DNA of 64,000 nt from an uncultured Flavobacteriales bacterium. Its GTDB lineage: Bacteria > Bacteroidota > Bacteroidia > Flavobacteriales_G > Salibacteraceae. This document shows positions 45,848-55,776 of the stretch, one piece after another; position 1 is the first letter of the stretch, and each line of letters opens with the position of its first letter. Where the stretch lies: assembly GCA_937121175.1 (NCBI GenBank), contig CAKZKD010000028.1:220506-284505 (forward strand), given 5' to 3'. Both the position numbers and the translations under genes were made by a program. The notes under the pieces were generated by a model that saw nothing but the letters and a program-made list of their open reading frames with translations, did not search any database and was not told where the DNA came from.

Positions 45848-46969
45848 GTGAAAATTGCCGTAAACACCCGTCTTTTAATCCAAAATAAATTGGATGGAAT
45901 TGGGTGGTTCACGTACGAAACCTTGAGGCGAATCGTCCACCAACGACCAAATGATGAATTTATTTTCATTTTCGACAAAGATTGGGACAATTCTTTTGTC
46001 TTCGCTGACAATGTAACTCCTGTAAAAATCGGACCACCTAGCAGACACCCCTTTTTATGGTATTTGTGGTTCGAACATTCTATTCCTACTATTTTAAAGA
46101 AATACAAACCATATGTTTTTCTTTCTCCAGATGGCTATCTTTCTCTGAATACTTCTGTGCCTAGTATACCCGTAATTCACGATTTAAATTTTGAGCACTA
46201 CCCCAAAGATTTGCCTTTTTGGTATCGAAATTATTACCAACATTATTTTCCCAAATACGCCCAGAAAGCGGAACGAATTGCCACGGTAAGTGAATTCTCT
46301 AAACAAGACATAGTTTCTCGTTACGGAATTTCGGAAGAAAAAATCGATGTGGTTTATAATGGATTTTCAGAAGCATTCCATCCTTTGAAAGAACATGAAA
46401 TTACTGAAAGTCATAAACAGTTTGCAAATGGCAAACCCTACTTTGTTTTTGTAGGCACTTTACACCCACGAAAAAACATTGCTCGTTTGTTGGCGGCGTT
46501 CGAAGATTTTAAAAACTCCGGCAGTTATCGTCAGCAATTGGTAATCATTGGACGTAGAAAATGGTGGACATCAGAAATGGAAAACACTTTCCAAAGCATG
46601 AAATTTAAAAATGAAGTAATTTTTCACGAAGGTGTTTCACAATCAGATATCGCTAAAGCCATCGGCGGAGCAGATGCACTGCTCTATCCCTCCACATTCG
46701 AAGGTTTCGGAATACCTATTCTAGAGGGCATGAAGTCGGGCGTTCCTGTCATCACAAGCAACGTAAGCTCCATGCCCGAGATTGCCGCAGGCTCTGCATT
46801 AATGTGTAATCCGTTTGAAGTAAAATCCATTGCCGAGCAACTTAAAAAACTGCAACACGAGCCGAATCTTAGAGAATCTTTAATCGAAAAAGGAAGAACG
46901 AGGGCTCATGATTTTTCTTGGAAAAAAACTGCTGAGTTACTTTGGAAAAGTGTCGAGAAGACGGCATAA
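45848..46969 (+). CDS. GT4-family glycosyltransferase
   Basis: This 373-residue protein has the two-domain GT-B fold. The C-terminal half contains FVGTLHPRKNIARLLAAFEDF and the sugar-nucleotide motif YPSTFEGFGIPILEGMKSGVPV, with the paired Glu residues of retaining GT4 enzymes. It transfers a sugar to a lipid- or polysaccharide-linked acceptor at the inner membrane; donor and acceptor are unknown. The start is GTG 45848 (MKIAVNTRLL), divergent from the Wzz-like gene, so it probably belongs to the same O-polysaccharide pathway. The giant cargo gene begins 88 bases downstream. Confidence 0.9.
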   Translation: MKIAVNTRLLIQNKLDGIGWFTYETLRRIVHQRPNDEFIFIFDKDWDNSFVFADNVTPVKIGPPSRHPFLWYLWFEHSIPTILKKYKPYVFLSPDGYLSLNTSVPSIPVIHDLNFEHYPKDLPFWYRNYYQHYFPKYAQKAERIATVSEFSKQDIVSRYGISEEKIDVVYNGFSEAFHPLKEHEITESHKQFANGKPYFVFVGTLHPRKNIARLLAAFEDFKNSGSYRQQLVIIGRRKWWTSEMENTFQSMKFKNEVIFHEGVSQSDIAKAIGGADALLYPSTFEGFGIPILEGMKSGVPVITSNVSSMPEIAAGSALMCNPFEVKSIAEQLKKLQHEPNLRESLIEKGRTRAHDFSWKKTAELLWKSVEKTA

Positions 46970-47057
46970 ATCTTCATTTATCGAATTTTTCTGTCTTAAG
47001 GCCGACTCATTATTGGTTAGGGTAACCGTAGGTATTGAATAGGCGTACATTCGCGGC

Positions 47058-50000
47058 ATGATGATAAATTCGATAAGAGTATGTGCGGTACTCCCATTCC
47101 TTCTATTACATATCCAACTATTTTCTCAAGTTTTACATGAAGCTGCAACTTGCCCTACTGGAATGGTTCCAGGTCAAGTGGTTTGGAGCGATCCCGCTGG
47201 CGCCAATGAATTTGATTGGACAAATCGTGCAACAACATTTACAGCAAACAACGTAAGCGGAACTCAAGTAGATGTAACTTATACTTGGACAGGACAAACT
47301 GGGACATTCGTAGATTTTTCTGGTATTCTTTCCCCGGACGTAAAAACTACCTTAACTGCAGGCGAAGAAGCTGTAACATTCGTTACAAGTGGATTTACAA
47401 CTGGCATGACACTTACTATGTCACTTTCACCGCCTATTCCTGGTTATTTGGGTTATGAAATTTACCACATGAACGATGATGGAAATGCTGGCGATCAATA
47501 CACCATTTCTGCAACCACAACATCTGGAAATACTATTTACCCAACTTTTACTGCCAATGGAACTCCTTCTTGGACAACAACGGCGACACCCGGAAATGTA
47601 GATGGTACAGGTTCAAGTACCGATGGACAAAACGACCAAGTAGGTGTTAACTTTAATTCTGACGAATTTATTAGTAGTGTTACTATGGAATGGGAAGATT
47701 GTTCTACTTGTAACCAAAATGAATTACATGGTGCAGCATTCGGAGCGTTCTCTTTCTGCATTGATGATTGGGATAAAGATGGGATTCATAACAAATCTGA
47801 TATTGATGATGACAACGATGGAATTTTAGATTCAGACGAACAATGCGCAAATAGTAATGCGGGCGGTACTTTAGATTGGGACTCTGAAAATTGGGTGAGC
47901 GGCTCAAATTCTGGTTCATTTACAGTTGCTGGGGTGACCGTGTCCGCTAACTTTTCTTCTACAGGAAATGCTTTAACTTCTATTGACGACCAAACTAATT
48001 TTACCGGTGGTTTAAACCCTGTTCAAAGAGCATTAAGGTACAGAGTTAATCAACCTTCCAGAGATGACATTGTAACCAGTTCTTGGGATTTTTCTGATGC
48101 AGTAGATGGTCTCTCTTTTTCCATTTTTGATGTCGATGCTAACGGCACCAATAACATTGATGATATTAGAATTGTTGGCTATGCTTTTGGAGCAATTGTA
48201 CTTCCGACTCTGACTCAGGGAGCATCAAATAATGTTACTGAAAATAGAGTTACCGGAACTGCAGGGTCAGGAAATACTTCTGCTAATGGCAATGTTTCTG
48301 TACTGTTCCCAGAGATGATTGACAGTATGGTTATTTACCATACAAATGCCCCTCCGGCAAACTCCAACCCAACAACTAATGCTGTTGCCATACACGATTT
48401 AACTTGGACGCGCAGCTGTCCTTCTTATGATTTAGATGGGGATGGCGTTGGAAATAGTTTTGACGCGGATTCAGATAACGATGGTGTTTTTGACTTTTAT
48501 GAATCTGGTGTTTCTGCTGCTCAAATTGCAGTATTGGATGCAAACAATGATGGCATCATTGACGTTTCGGTTGCTGAAGGTACTAACGGACTAGCTGATG
48601 CCCTAGAAACTGTTGCAGACAATGGAGTCACAAACTTTATTCCTGTTGATACAGATAACGACGGTGCGCTTGACCGCTACGATTTAGATAGTGACAACGA
48701 TGGAATCTATGATGTTGTCGAAAATGGAAATGGAACAGACGCGAATAATGATGGTATTGTTGACGGAACTGCTGATGACGACGAAGACGGTATTCTTAAC
48801 TCAGCCGATAGCGACGTTGCCAACCTTGGTTCACCTTCAACACCTATGGCAAATGCAGATGGAGATGCTTTTCCAAATTACATTGACATTGATAGCGACA
48901 ATGATGGTATTCTTGATAACGTTGAAGCCCAAGCTACAACGAATTCCCCAAGAAGACCTTCTGGAACTGATACTGATGGCGATGGATTAGATAATAATTT
49001 CGAAGGTGGAAATCACTTAACTCCGGTTGACACTGAAAACGATGGAACTCCTGATTACTTGGATTCCGATTCAGACAATGATGGAGAATCTGATTTCCTA
49101 GAGGCTTATGATACTGATAACAACGGCGTTACAAACACAACGCTTTCAGGTTCTGACGGAGATGGAGACGGGTTTGACAATACCTTGGATATTGTTAATG
49201 GATGGAATAATACTACCAACATATACAATTCTAATCAAGACGCCGAGGACTTCCCTAACTTTGACAACTCAGCAACTAATGAAAGAGATTGGAGAGAATT
49301 TAGTGACTTTGACGGTGACGGAATAGGAGACGGAAACGACCTTGATTCGGATAACGACGGAATATTAAACACTGACGAGGGTACTGAAGATACTGACGGT
49401 GACGGCTTGCCTAATTACCGAGATTTAGATAGCGATGGCGACGGTATTCCCGACTTAGTAGAAGCTGGTGGAACTGATGCAAATGGAGATGGGATAATTG
49501 ATGGATTTACCGATGTTGCTGTAGCTGAGGGTTACAGCGATAATACAGGATGTAGCACTACTCCATTAACCATAAGTTCTCCCACAAGTCCGGCCCTTAC
49601 AGACGATGGTTACGTTACCGTTCCAAAACCTTTTAGTTTCGATTTTTTCGGTAACTCCTTCGCGGGTTCGCTGAGACTGAACATGAATGGCTGGGTGAGC
49701 TTTGACAACATTTCACCAGGGTCAAATTTCACAGCTGTCTCATTTCCGAATGCAAATTATACAAACACTATTGCCTTTAATCATACTGACATATCTCCGA
49801 ACAATGGTGGTACAGTTCGGTACGGAACAAACGGTGCAACCCCAAATAGAATTACAATAATTGAATTTAACGCAACCCCATTTTTTAGTGGGTCAGGTTC
49901 AGCTACAATGCAATTACAGTTGTACGAAACAACTAATGAGGTTAGAATTGTAACCACAAATTATGCGACAAGTGGAAATAACAGTACAATGGGATTAAAC

Positions 50001-53000
50001 CAAAATGGCACAACTTCCTATAACGTAACTGGCAGAAATAACGCCTCCTATACAATAAACTCAGCAGAATGTCGGTCATTTACCTATGCGGCTGGACAAG
50101 TTCAAGACGGATATCATGACCCATTTCAAACCACTCCACTTGCTGTTCCAAATAAGGACGGTGATGCCGTTGCAGATTACCTAGATACTGATTCAGATAA
50201 CGACGGTATTACTGACGTGGTTGAAGCTGGCGGAACAGACTCAAATGGCGATGGAATAATAGACAACAACAACTCTGATACCGATGAAGATGGTTTGCCA
50301 AATTCTGTTGACCCAAACAACGGAGGCTCTGCATTGGCAAATGCCGATACTGATGGCGATGGTTTCAGAGATGCTCTAGATGTTGATTCTGACAACGATG
50401 GAATTACCGACCTAATAGAAGCCGGAGGAATTGATTCCAATAGTGATGGAATCGTTGACAACTTAACCGATTCAGATGGCGATGGAATGGCCAATTTGCA
50501 CGACTCCAACAATGGAGGAACTGCTATTGGAACTCGAGATTCTGACGGAGATAACGTAACCGACGACAAAGATAACGACTCAGACAACGATGGTATCTTA
50601 GACATCATTGAAGCGGGCGGAGTTGACGCCAACCGAGATGGGCGAGTTGATGTGACCACAGATACAGACCAAGATGGACTGGCAAATATTTTTGACGGTA
50701 CAAATGGAGGTGTCCCCCTAACGGTTCCAAACACAGATGGAGACAACAACGCTAACTATCGCGATGCAGATTCTGATAATGACGGTATCGCGGATGTTAT
50801 TGAAGCACAATTGAGTAGCGGTTATTCAGCCCCTTCAAATTCAGATGCTGATAACGATGGTATTGTAAACAACTACGACGGTGGAAACGGTTTAGTTCCG
50901 GTAGACACAGACTCTGATGGCACTCCCGATTATTTAGATTCTGACTCTGATAATGACGGATACTACGATTATAATGAAGCCTACGACACAGATGGAGACC
51001 GCATCCCAAATACGCTCATATCTAGTACAGCTGATGCAGACGGTGATGGAGTTTACAACGTTTTTGATTCGGATGGGGCTAGCGCAACCAATAACGGCGG
51101 TTCCGATAATAATAACCAGACCCCTACTTCTTTTCCTGATGATGATGATGCAGGTAACGACCGAGATTGGAGAGACGACCATGATGCAGATGGCGATGGT
51201 GATTCCGATTTAAACGATTTGGATAGTGATGGTGATGGAATTCCAAATACAGCAGAATCACCAAATGGAGCTAATCCACTTTTAGATTCAGATGATGATG
51301 GTTTCCCAGATTACTTAGATGTTAACAACGGTTCTTGTGGTGGTTTAAATTCAGAAGGTGTCTGTAATAACTACGATGCCGACGGTGATGGCGTTCCAGA
51401 TTTTCTCGATTTAGATTCTGATAACGATGGCGTTGCAGATGTTGTTGAGGCTGGTGGAACAGATTCGAACGGGGACGGTATCATTGACAACAACAACACC
51501 GACACAGATGGTGATGGACTACCAAATTCAGTGGACCCTAACAACGGCGGTTCAGCTTTGGCCAATGCAGATACTGATGGTGATGGAACAAATGATGTTT
51601 ATGACGTAGATTCTGATAATGACGGTATTACCGATTTAATTGAAGCGGGTGGTACAGACAGCAATAACGATGGCCGAGTAGATGCTTTTGCTGATACTGA
51701 TGGAGACGGTTTCTCTAATCTATTTGATACCGATAATGGTGGAACAGCAATTACTAATACAGATACAGATGGTGATAACGTACCCGACAGCAAAGATTCT
51801 GATTCAGACAACGATGGAATAATGGATATTATTGAAGCTGGTGGTGTTGACGCAAATGGGGATGGACGAGTCGATTCCAACACCGATACCGATGGTGATG
51901 GTCTAGCAAACACATTTGATGCTAATAACGGGGGAACAGCCTTGACAAGACCTGACACAGATTCTGATGGTATTGAAAACTACAAAGATGCAGATTCTGA
52001 CAATGACGGAATTGCTGATGTAATTGAAGCGCAATTGACAAGTGGATATACAGCTCCAAGTGGTTCTGACGCGGACAACGATGGTATCGACAATAGTTTT
52101 GATGGTGGAAACGGATTAGCTCCGATTGATACTGACTCTGATGGCACGCCCGATTATTTAGATTCCGATTCTGATAATGACGGCAAGAGCGATTACAACG
52201 AAGCCTATGACACTGATGGAGATGGTGTTCCAAATACTCTAATTTCTAGTACAGCAGATGCAGACGGTGATGGCATTTACAACGTTTTTGATTCTGATGG
52301 AGGCAGTGCTACTAACAATGGTGGTGCAGACAATAACAATCAAACCCCTTCTTCTTTCCCAGATGATGATATAGTTGGTGGCGATAGAGATTGGAGAGAT
52401 GGTTTGGATTCTGACAATGACGGAGACCCCGATGGAGTTGATGCAGATAGCGACGGAGACGGAATACCAAATATAGCAGAAACACCAAATGGAGGAAATC
52501 CTTATGCAGATGGAGACAATGATGGAACACCAGATTACTTAGATGTAAACAACGGTGCTTGTGGAGGAATTAATGCAAACGGAATTTGTATTAATTACGA
52601 TGCTGATGGTGACGGAATTCCAAATTTCTTAGACCTAGACTCTGATAACGACGGCACTGCAGATGTAATAGAGGCTGGCGGAGCAGATTCTAATGGTGAT
52701 GGAATAATTGACAACAACAATTCTGATACAGACGGAGATGGACTCCCTAATTCTGTTGACCCCAACAATGGTGGTGCGGCATTAACAAATGCAGATACCG
52801 ATGGTGATGGTACCAACGATATTTACGATGTAGATTCTGATAATGATGGTATTACTGACTTAGTTGAAGCAGGAGGCACCGATACTGATAATGACGGAAG
52901 AGTGGACAGTTTTGTAGATGGTGACGAAGATGGTTTCTCTAACTTACACGATACTGATAATGGAGGAACTGCAACTTCTAACAGAGATTCCGATGGAGAT

Positions 53001-55562
53001 AATGTACCCGACAGTAAAGACAATGATTCCGATAATGATGGAATTATGGACATTATTGAAGCGGGTGGCGTTGATGCAAATGGTGACGGACGGGTTGACT
53101 CCAATACCGATACCGATGGTGACGGTTTAGCCAATACATTTGATGATGACAACGGTGGGTCAGATTTACCAAGACCAGATACAGACAGCGATGGTATCGC
53201 AAACTACAGAGACGCTGATTCTGACAATGACGGTGTTGCAGATGTCATTGAGGCTCAATTAACAAGTGGCTATTCTGCTCCTTCAAATTCCGATGGCGAT
53301 AACGATGGTATCGTAAACAATTTTGATGGTGGTAATGGGCTAGTACCTATTGACACAGATTCAGATGGAACTCCGGATTACCTAGATTCAGATTCGGACA
53401 ACGATGGTTTTAGTGATTACAACGAGGCTTACGATACAGATGGTGACCGAGTTCCAAATACACTAATATCAAGCACAGCAGATGCTGATGGTGATGGCAT
53501 TTATAACGTATTCGATTCCGATGGAGCCAGTGCTACCAACAATGGTGGCTCCGATAACAACAACCAAACGCCTGCTTCTTTCCCTGATGATGACAATACT
53601 GGCGGAGACAGAGATTGGAGAGAAGGCGCTGATTCAGATGGTGATGGTGACCTTGATGGCAATGATGGCGATAGTGATGGCGATGGCATTCCCAATACGG
53701 CCGAATCTCCAAATGGAGCTAACCCAATGCTAGATGGCGACAATGACGGTATCCCAGATTATGCAGACACCGACAATGGTTCTTGTGGCGGACTAAATGC
53801 TAATGGAATTTGCAATAATTATGACGCTGACGGAGATGGAATTCCTGATTTCTTAGACCTTGATTCAGACAACGATGGAACCTCTGATGTTGTAGAAGCT
53901 GGTGGAACTGACTCCAATGGTGACGGTATTATCGATAATAATAACTCTGATTCCGATAATGATGGAATTCCTAATTCCGTTGACCCTAATAATGGTGGAA
54001 GCGCACTTGCAAATCCTGATTCTGATGGTGATGGTGTACGTGATGCCTATGATGTTGATTCCGACAATGATGGAATCACTGATTTAGTTGAATCTGGAGG
54101 AACTGACAATAATAACGATGGCCGCATTGATGCTTTTGTAGATACAGACGGTGATGGGCTTTCTGACACATTTGATACTGATAACGGAGGAACCGCTATT
54201 GAAAATAGAGATTCGGACAATGACAATATTCCTGACAGTAAAGACCGAGATTCTGATAACGATGGAATCGCTGATATAATAGAAGCAGGTGGAGTTGACT
54301 CAAACGGTGATGGAATGGTCGATTCTAATACCGATACTGATGGAGATGGGCTTGCGAATACTTTTGATGATGACAATGGCGGTTCTGACTTATCAAGACC
54401 AGATACTGATGGAGATGGTGTTCCAAATTACAGAGACCAAGATTCAGACAACGATGGAATTATAGACCTAGTAGAAGGGCAAACTACCGCTGGATTTAAC
54501 AATCCGACAGGAATTGATACCGACGGTGATGGTATTGATAATCGATTTGACCCAGACTGTTCGCCATGCGCCGGAGTAAATGGCGAAGCTGTAGTACCCA
54601 CAAATACAGATAATGCTGGTGCGCCTGATTATCTTTCGCAAGATACAGATGGCGATGGTGCCCCTGACTACACAGAAGGATTTGATACTAATGGTGATGA
54701 AGATGCATTAGGCGAACTAATTGCTCGAGCTGCTGCTTATGAAACGGCAAATGGAAATCCAGGACACTATCCAACAACAGACTCAGATGCAGATGGAATT
54801 CCAAATTGGGCTGAAGACGCAGATAATGACGAAATCAGAAATTATTTAGACCCTAATAGTACCTTCTTTAGGGATGATGATGGAGATGGGCTCATCAATT
54901 TATTTGATACTGACGAAAGTGGTGTAGCAAGTGACTTACCTGATTCAGATTCAAATGGTATCGACGATTTTAGAGATATGTCTCACAATGCGTGGGCTCT
55001 TCCTATTGAATTAATCAGCTTCAATGCTAAAATTGAAGGCGATAATGTTCGATTAGATTGGGAAGTGGCAACAGAGATTAACTCAAGCCACTACGTTATT
55101 GAGCGTAAACATCAATCCGAATCTGAATTCTATTCAATACTTGAGGTTCAAAGTTCTGGCAATTCCAATAGCTTGTTAAGTTATTCTGATTACGACCTAA
55201 ATCCGTTTATTGGAATTTCTTACTACAGGTTGATTCATTTTGATATCGATGGTTCTACAACTTATTCAGATGTTAAATCTGTTCATTTCAATTCTAATAG
55301 TCAGGCATTACAACCCGAGTTATATCCTAACCCGGCAAACGATAAAGTCTATATTTCGATAAATGAAGAAACCATTTTTGCAGAACTATCATTGACTATA
55401 CTTGATGCAAATGGTCGAATTGTACTTTCCACTACTTCAACTTCAAACTCGTTGAAAGAAAACGGCATCAATACCATGGAGTTCCCTAACGGTTCATATA
55501 CCGCCATTGTAGAAAATGCTTCTGGAAATCCTGTAAGATTCCAAATCGTAGTAAATCACTAA
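47058..55562 (+). CDS. Giant thrombospondin-type-3-repeat, T9SS-secreted surface protein
   Basis: This 2,834-residue protein has a signal peptide (about 1-24), a beta-rich N-terminal region, and from about residue 236 onward dozens of acidic calcium-binding motifs of the thrombospondin type 3 form DxDxDG. Two non-repeat insertions interrupt them (about 265-465 and 835-1015); the second reads like a beta-sandwich (LNMNGWVSFDNISPG). Residues about 1045-2450 are a super-repeat of 408 residues. Each unit carries a conserved cysteine pair (CGGLN...VC). After about 2645 a domain beginning LPIELISFNAK precedes the type A sorting domain starting LYPNPANDK. The ATG at 47058 is followed directly by another at 47061. 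A calcium-stiffened adhesin or stalk is likely. Confidence 0.9.
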   Translation: MMINSIRVCAVLPFLLLHIQLFSQVLHEAATCPTGMVPGQVVWSDPAGANEFDWTNRATTFTANNVSGTQVDVTYTWTGQTGTFVDFSGILSPDVKTTLTAGEEAVTFVTSGFTTGMTLTMSLSPPIPGYLGYEIYHMNDDGNAGDQYTISATTTSGNTIYPTFTANGTPSWTTTATPGNVDGTGSSTDGQNDQVGVNFNSDEFISSVTMEWEDCSTCNQNELHGAAFGAFSFCIDDWDKDGIHNKSDIDDDNDGILDSDEQCANSNAGGTLDWDSENWVSGSNSGSFTVAGVTVSANFSSTGNALTSIDDQTNFTGGLNPVQRALRYRVNQPSRDDIVTSSWDFSDAVDGLSFSIFDVDANGTNNIDDIRIVGYAFGAIVLPTLTQGASNNVTENRVTGTAGSGNTSANGNVSVLFPEMIDSMVIYHTNAPPANSNPTTNAVAIHDLTWTRSCPSYDLDGDGVGNSFDADSDNDGVFDFYESGVSAAQIAVLDANNDGIIDVSVAEGTNGLADALETVADNGVTNFIPVDTDNDGALDRYDLDSDNDGIYDVVENGNGTDANNDGIVDGTADDDEDGILNSADSDVANLGSPSTPMANADGDAFPNYIDIDSDNDGILDNVEAQATTNSPRRPSGTDTDGDGLDNNFEGGNHLTPVDTENDGTPDYLDSDSDNDGESDFLEAYDTDNNGVTNTTLSGSDGDGDGFDNTLDIVNGWNNTTNIYNSNQDAEDFPNFDNSATNERDWREFSDFDGDGIGDGNDLDSDNDGILNTDEGTEDTDGDGLPNYRDLDSDGDGIPDLVEAGGTDANGDGIIDGFTDVAVAEGYSDNTGCSTTPLTISSPTSPALTDDGYVTVPKPFSFDFFGNSFAGSLRLNMNGWVSFDNISPGSNFTAVSFPNANYTNTIAFNHTDISPNNGGTVRYGTNGATPNRITIIEFNATPFFSGSGSATMQLQLYETTNEVRIVTTNYATSGNNSTMGLNQNGTTSYNVTGRNNASYTINSAECRSFTYAAGQVQDGYHDPFQTTPLAVPNKDGDAVADYLDTDSDNDGITDVVEAGGTDSNGDGIIDNNNSDTDEDGLPNSVDPNNGGSALANADTDGDGFRDALDVDSDNDGITDLIEAGGIDSNSDGIVDNLTDSDGDGMANLHDSNNGGTAIGTRDSDGDNVTDDKDNDSDNDGILDIIEAGGVDANRDGRVDVTTDTDQDGLANIFDGTNGGVPLTVPNTDGDNNANYRDADSDNDGIADVIEAQLSSGYSAPSNSDADNDGIVNNYDGGNGLVPVDTDSDGTPDYLDSDSDNDGYYDYNEAYDTDGDRIPNTLISSTADADGDGVYNVFDSDGASATNNGGSDNNNQTPTSFPDDDDAGNDRDWRDDHDADGDGDSDLNDLDSDGDGIPNTAESPNGANPLLDSDDDGFPDYLDVNNGSCGGLNSEGVCNNYDADGDGVPDFLDLDSDNDGVADVVEAGGTDSNGDGIIDNNNTDTDGDGLPNSVDPNNGGSALANADTDGDGTNDVYDVDSDNDGITDLIEAGGTDSNNDGRVDAFADTDGDGFSNLFDTDNGGTAITNTDTDGDNVPDSKDSDSDNDGIMDIIEAGGVDANGDGRVDSNTDTDGDGLANTFDANNGGTALTRPDTDSDGIENYKDADSDNDGIADVIEAQLTSGYTAPSGSDADNDGIDNSFDGGNGLAPIDTDSDGTPDYLDSDSDNDGKSDYNEAYDTDGDGVPNTLISSTADADGDGIYNVFDSDGGSATNNGGADNNNQTPSSFPDDDIVGGDRDWRDGLDSDNDGDPDGVDADSDGDGIPNIAETPNGGNPYADGDNDGTPDYLDVNNGACGGINANGICINYDADGDGIPNFLDLDSDNDGTADVIEAGGADSNGDGIIDNNNSDTDGDGLPNSVDPNNGGAALTNADTDGDGTNDIYDVDSDNDGITDLVEAGGTDTDNDGRVDSFVDGDEDGFSNLHDTDNGGTATSNRDSDGDNVPDSKDNDSDNDGIMDIIEAGGVDANGDGRVDSNTDTDGDGLANTFDDDNGGSDLPRPDTDSDGIANYRDADSDNDGVADVIEAQLTSGYSAPSNSDGDNDGIVNNFDGGNGLVPIDTDSDGTPDYLDSDSDNDGFSDYNEAYDTDGDRVPNTLISSTADADGDGIYNVFDSDGASATNNGGSDNNNQTPASFPDDDNTGGDRDWREGADSDGDGDLDGNDGDSDGDGIPNTAESPNGANPMLDGDNDGIPDYADTDNGSCGGLNANGICNNYDADGDGIPDFLDLDSDNDGTSDVVEAGGTDSNGDGIIDNNNSDSDNDGIPNSVDPNNGGSALANPDSDGDGVRDAYDVDSDNDGITDLVESGGTDNNNDGRIDAFVDTDGDGLSDTFDTDNGGTAIENRDSDNDNIPDSKDRDSDNDGIADIIEAGGVDSNGDGMVDSNTDTDGDGLANTFDDDNGGSDLSRPDTDGDGVPNYRDQDSDNDGIIDLVEGQTTAGFNNPTGIDTDGDGIDNRFDPDCSPCAGVNGEAVVPTNTDNAGAPDYLSQDTDGDGAPDYTEGFDTNGDEDALGELIARAAAYETANGNPGHYPTTDSDADGIPNWAEDADNDEIRNYLDPNSTFFRDDDGDGLINLFDTDESGVASDLPDSDSNGIDDFRDMSHNAWALPIELISFNAKIEGDNVRLDWEVATEINSSHYVIERKHQSESEFYSILEVQSSGNSNSLLSYSDYDLNPFIGISYYRLIHFDIDGSTTYSDVKSVHFNSNSQALQPELYPNPANDKVYISINEETIFAELSLTILDANGRIVLSTTSTSNSLKENGINTMEFPNGSYTAIVENASGNPVRFQIVVNH
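50190..54480 (+). repeat. Tandem super-repeat, unit exactly 1,224 bp (3.5 copies)
   Basis: The same block starts at 50190, 51414, 52638 and 53862, with spacing of exactly 1,224 bases (408 codons) each time. The first three copies are complete; the fourth stops matching at about 54480. Protein sequence and length are kept closely, while codons differ. In a 21-codon comparison beginning near 51599 and near 52823, 12 codons differ and 10 of those are silent. Confidence 0.9.
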
Positions 55563-55563
55563 C

Positions 55564-55617
55564 AAATTAGCTCTTTGCGAATATATTTTGCGAAGAGCTA
55601 ATTTTGATTTTTTTGAT
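55564..55617 (+). terminator. Rho-independent terminator after the giant cargo gene
   Basis: A 15-base-pair stem (55564-55578 with 55590-55604, one G-T pair) closes an 11-base loop and is followed by a T-rich tail to about 55617. It begins two bases after the stop codon. Confidence 0.8.
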
Positions 55618-55752
55618 TCCTAGTTTAATCATTCCTCTTATTTACTTCGTTCTGTCGAATTGATTATTGTTCTCATAATTCCTATTCACAATAGGAACTA
55701 AAATCATACTTAATTGTACTACCCTAGAAGAAAGCAATCGCTCATTTTGGGC

Positions 55753-55760
55753 TATTTTTG
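55753..55760 (+). promoter_or_regulatory. -7 promoter box (TATTTTTG) for korA-korB
   Basis: TATTTTTG matches TAnnTTTG and lies 16 bases before the korA ATG at 55777. No TTG is seen at the -33 spacing. Confidence 0.45.
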
Positions 55761-55776
55761 CAGCTACTCTACACGC

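Noticed and set aside
50177..54376. Long minus-strand open frames opposite the giant repeat gene, rich in Pro and Ser (PSPSVS)
   Set aside because: They are the complement of Asp/Asp-Gly codon runs and recur at the same place in every repeat. They have no start context or family resemblance.
50190..54480. CRISPR-like regular spacing in the 47-55 kb region
   Set aside because: The repeats are coding, in frame and 1,224 bp long or short DxDxDG codons. No 25-40-bp repeats with unique spacers and no cas genes are present.
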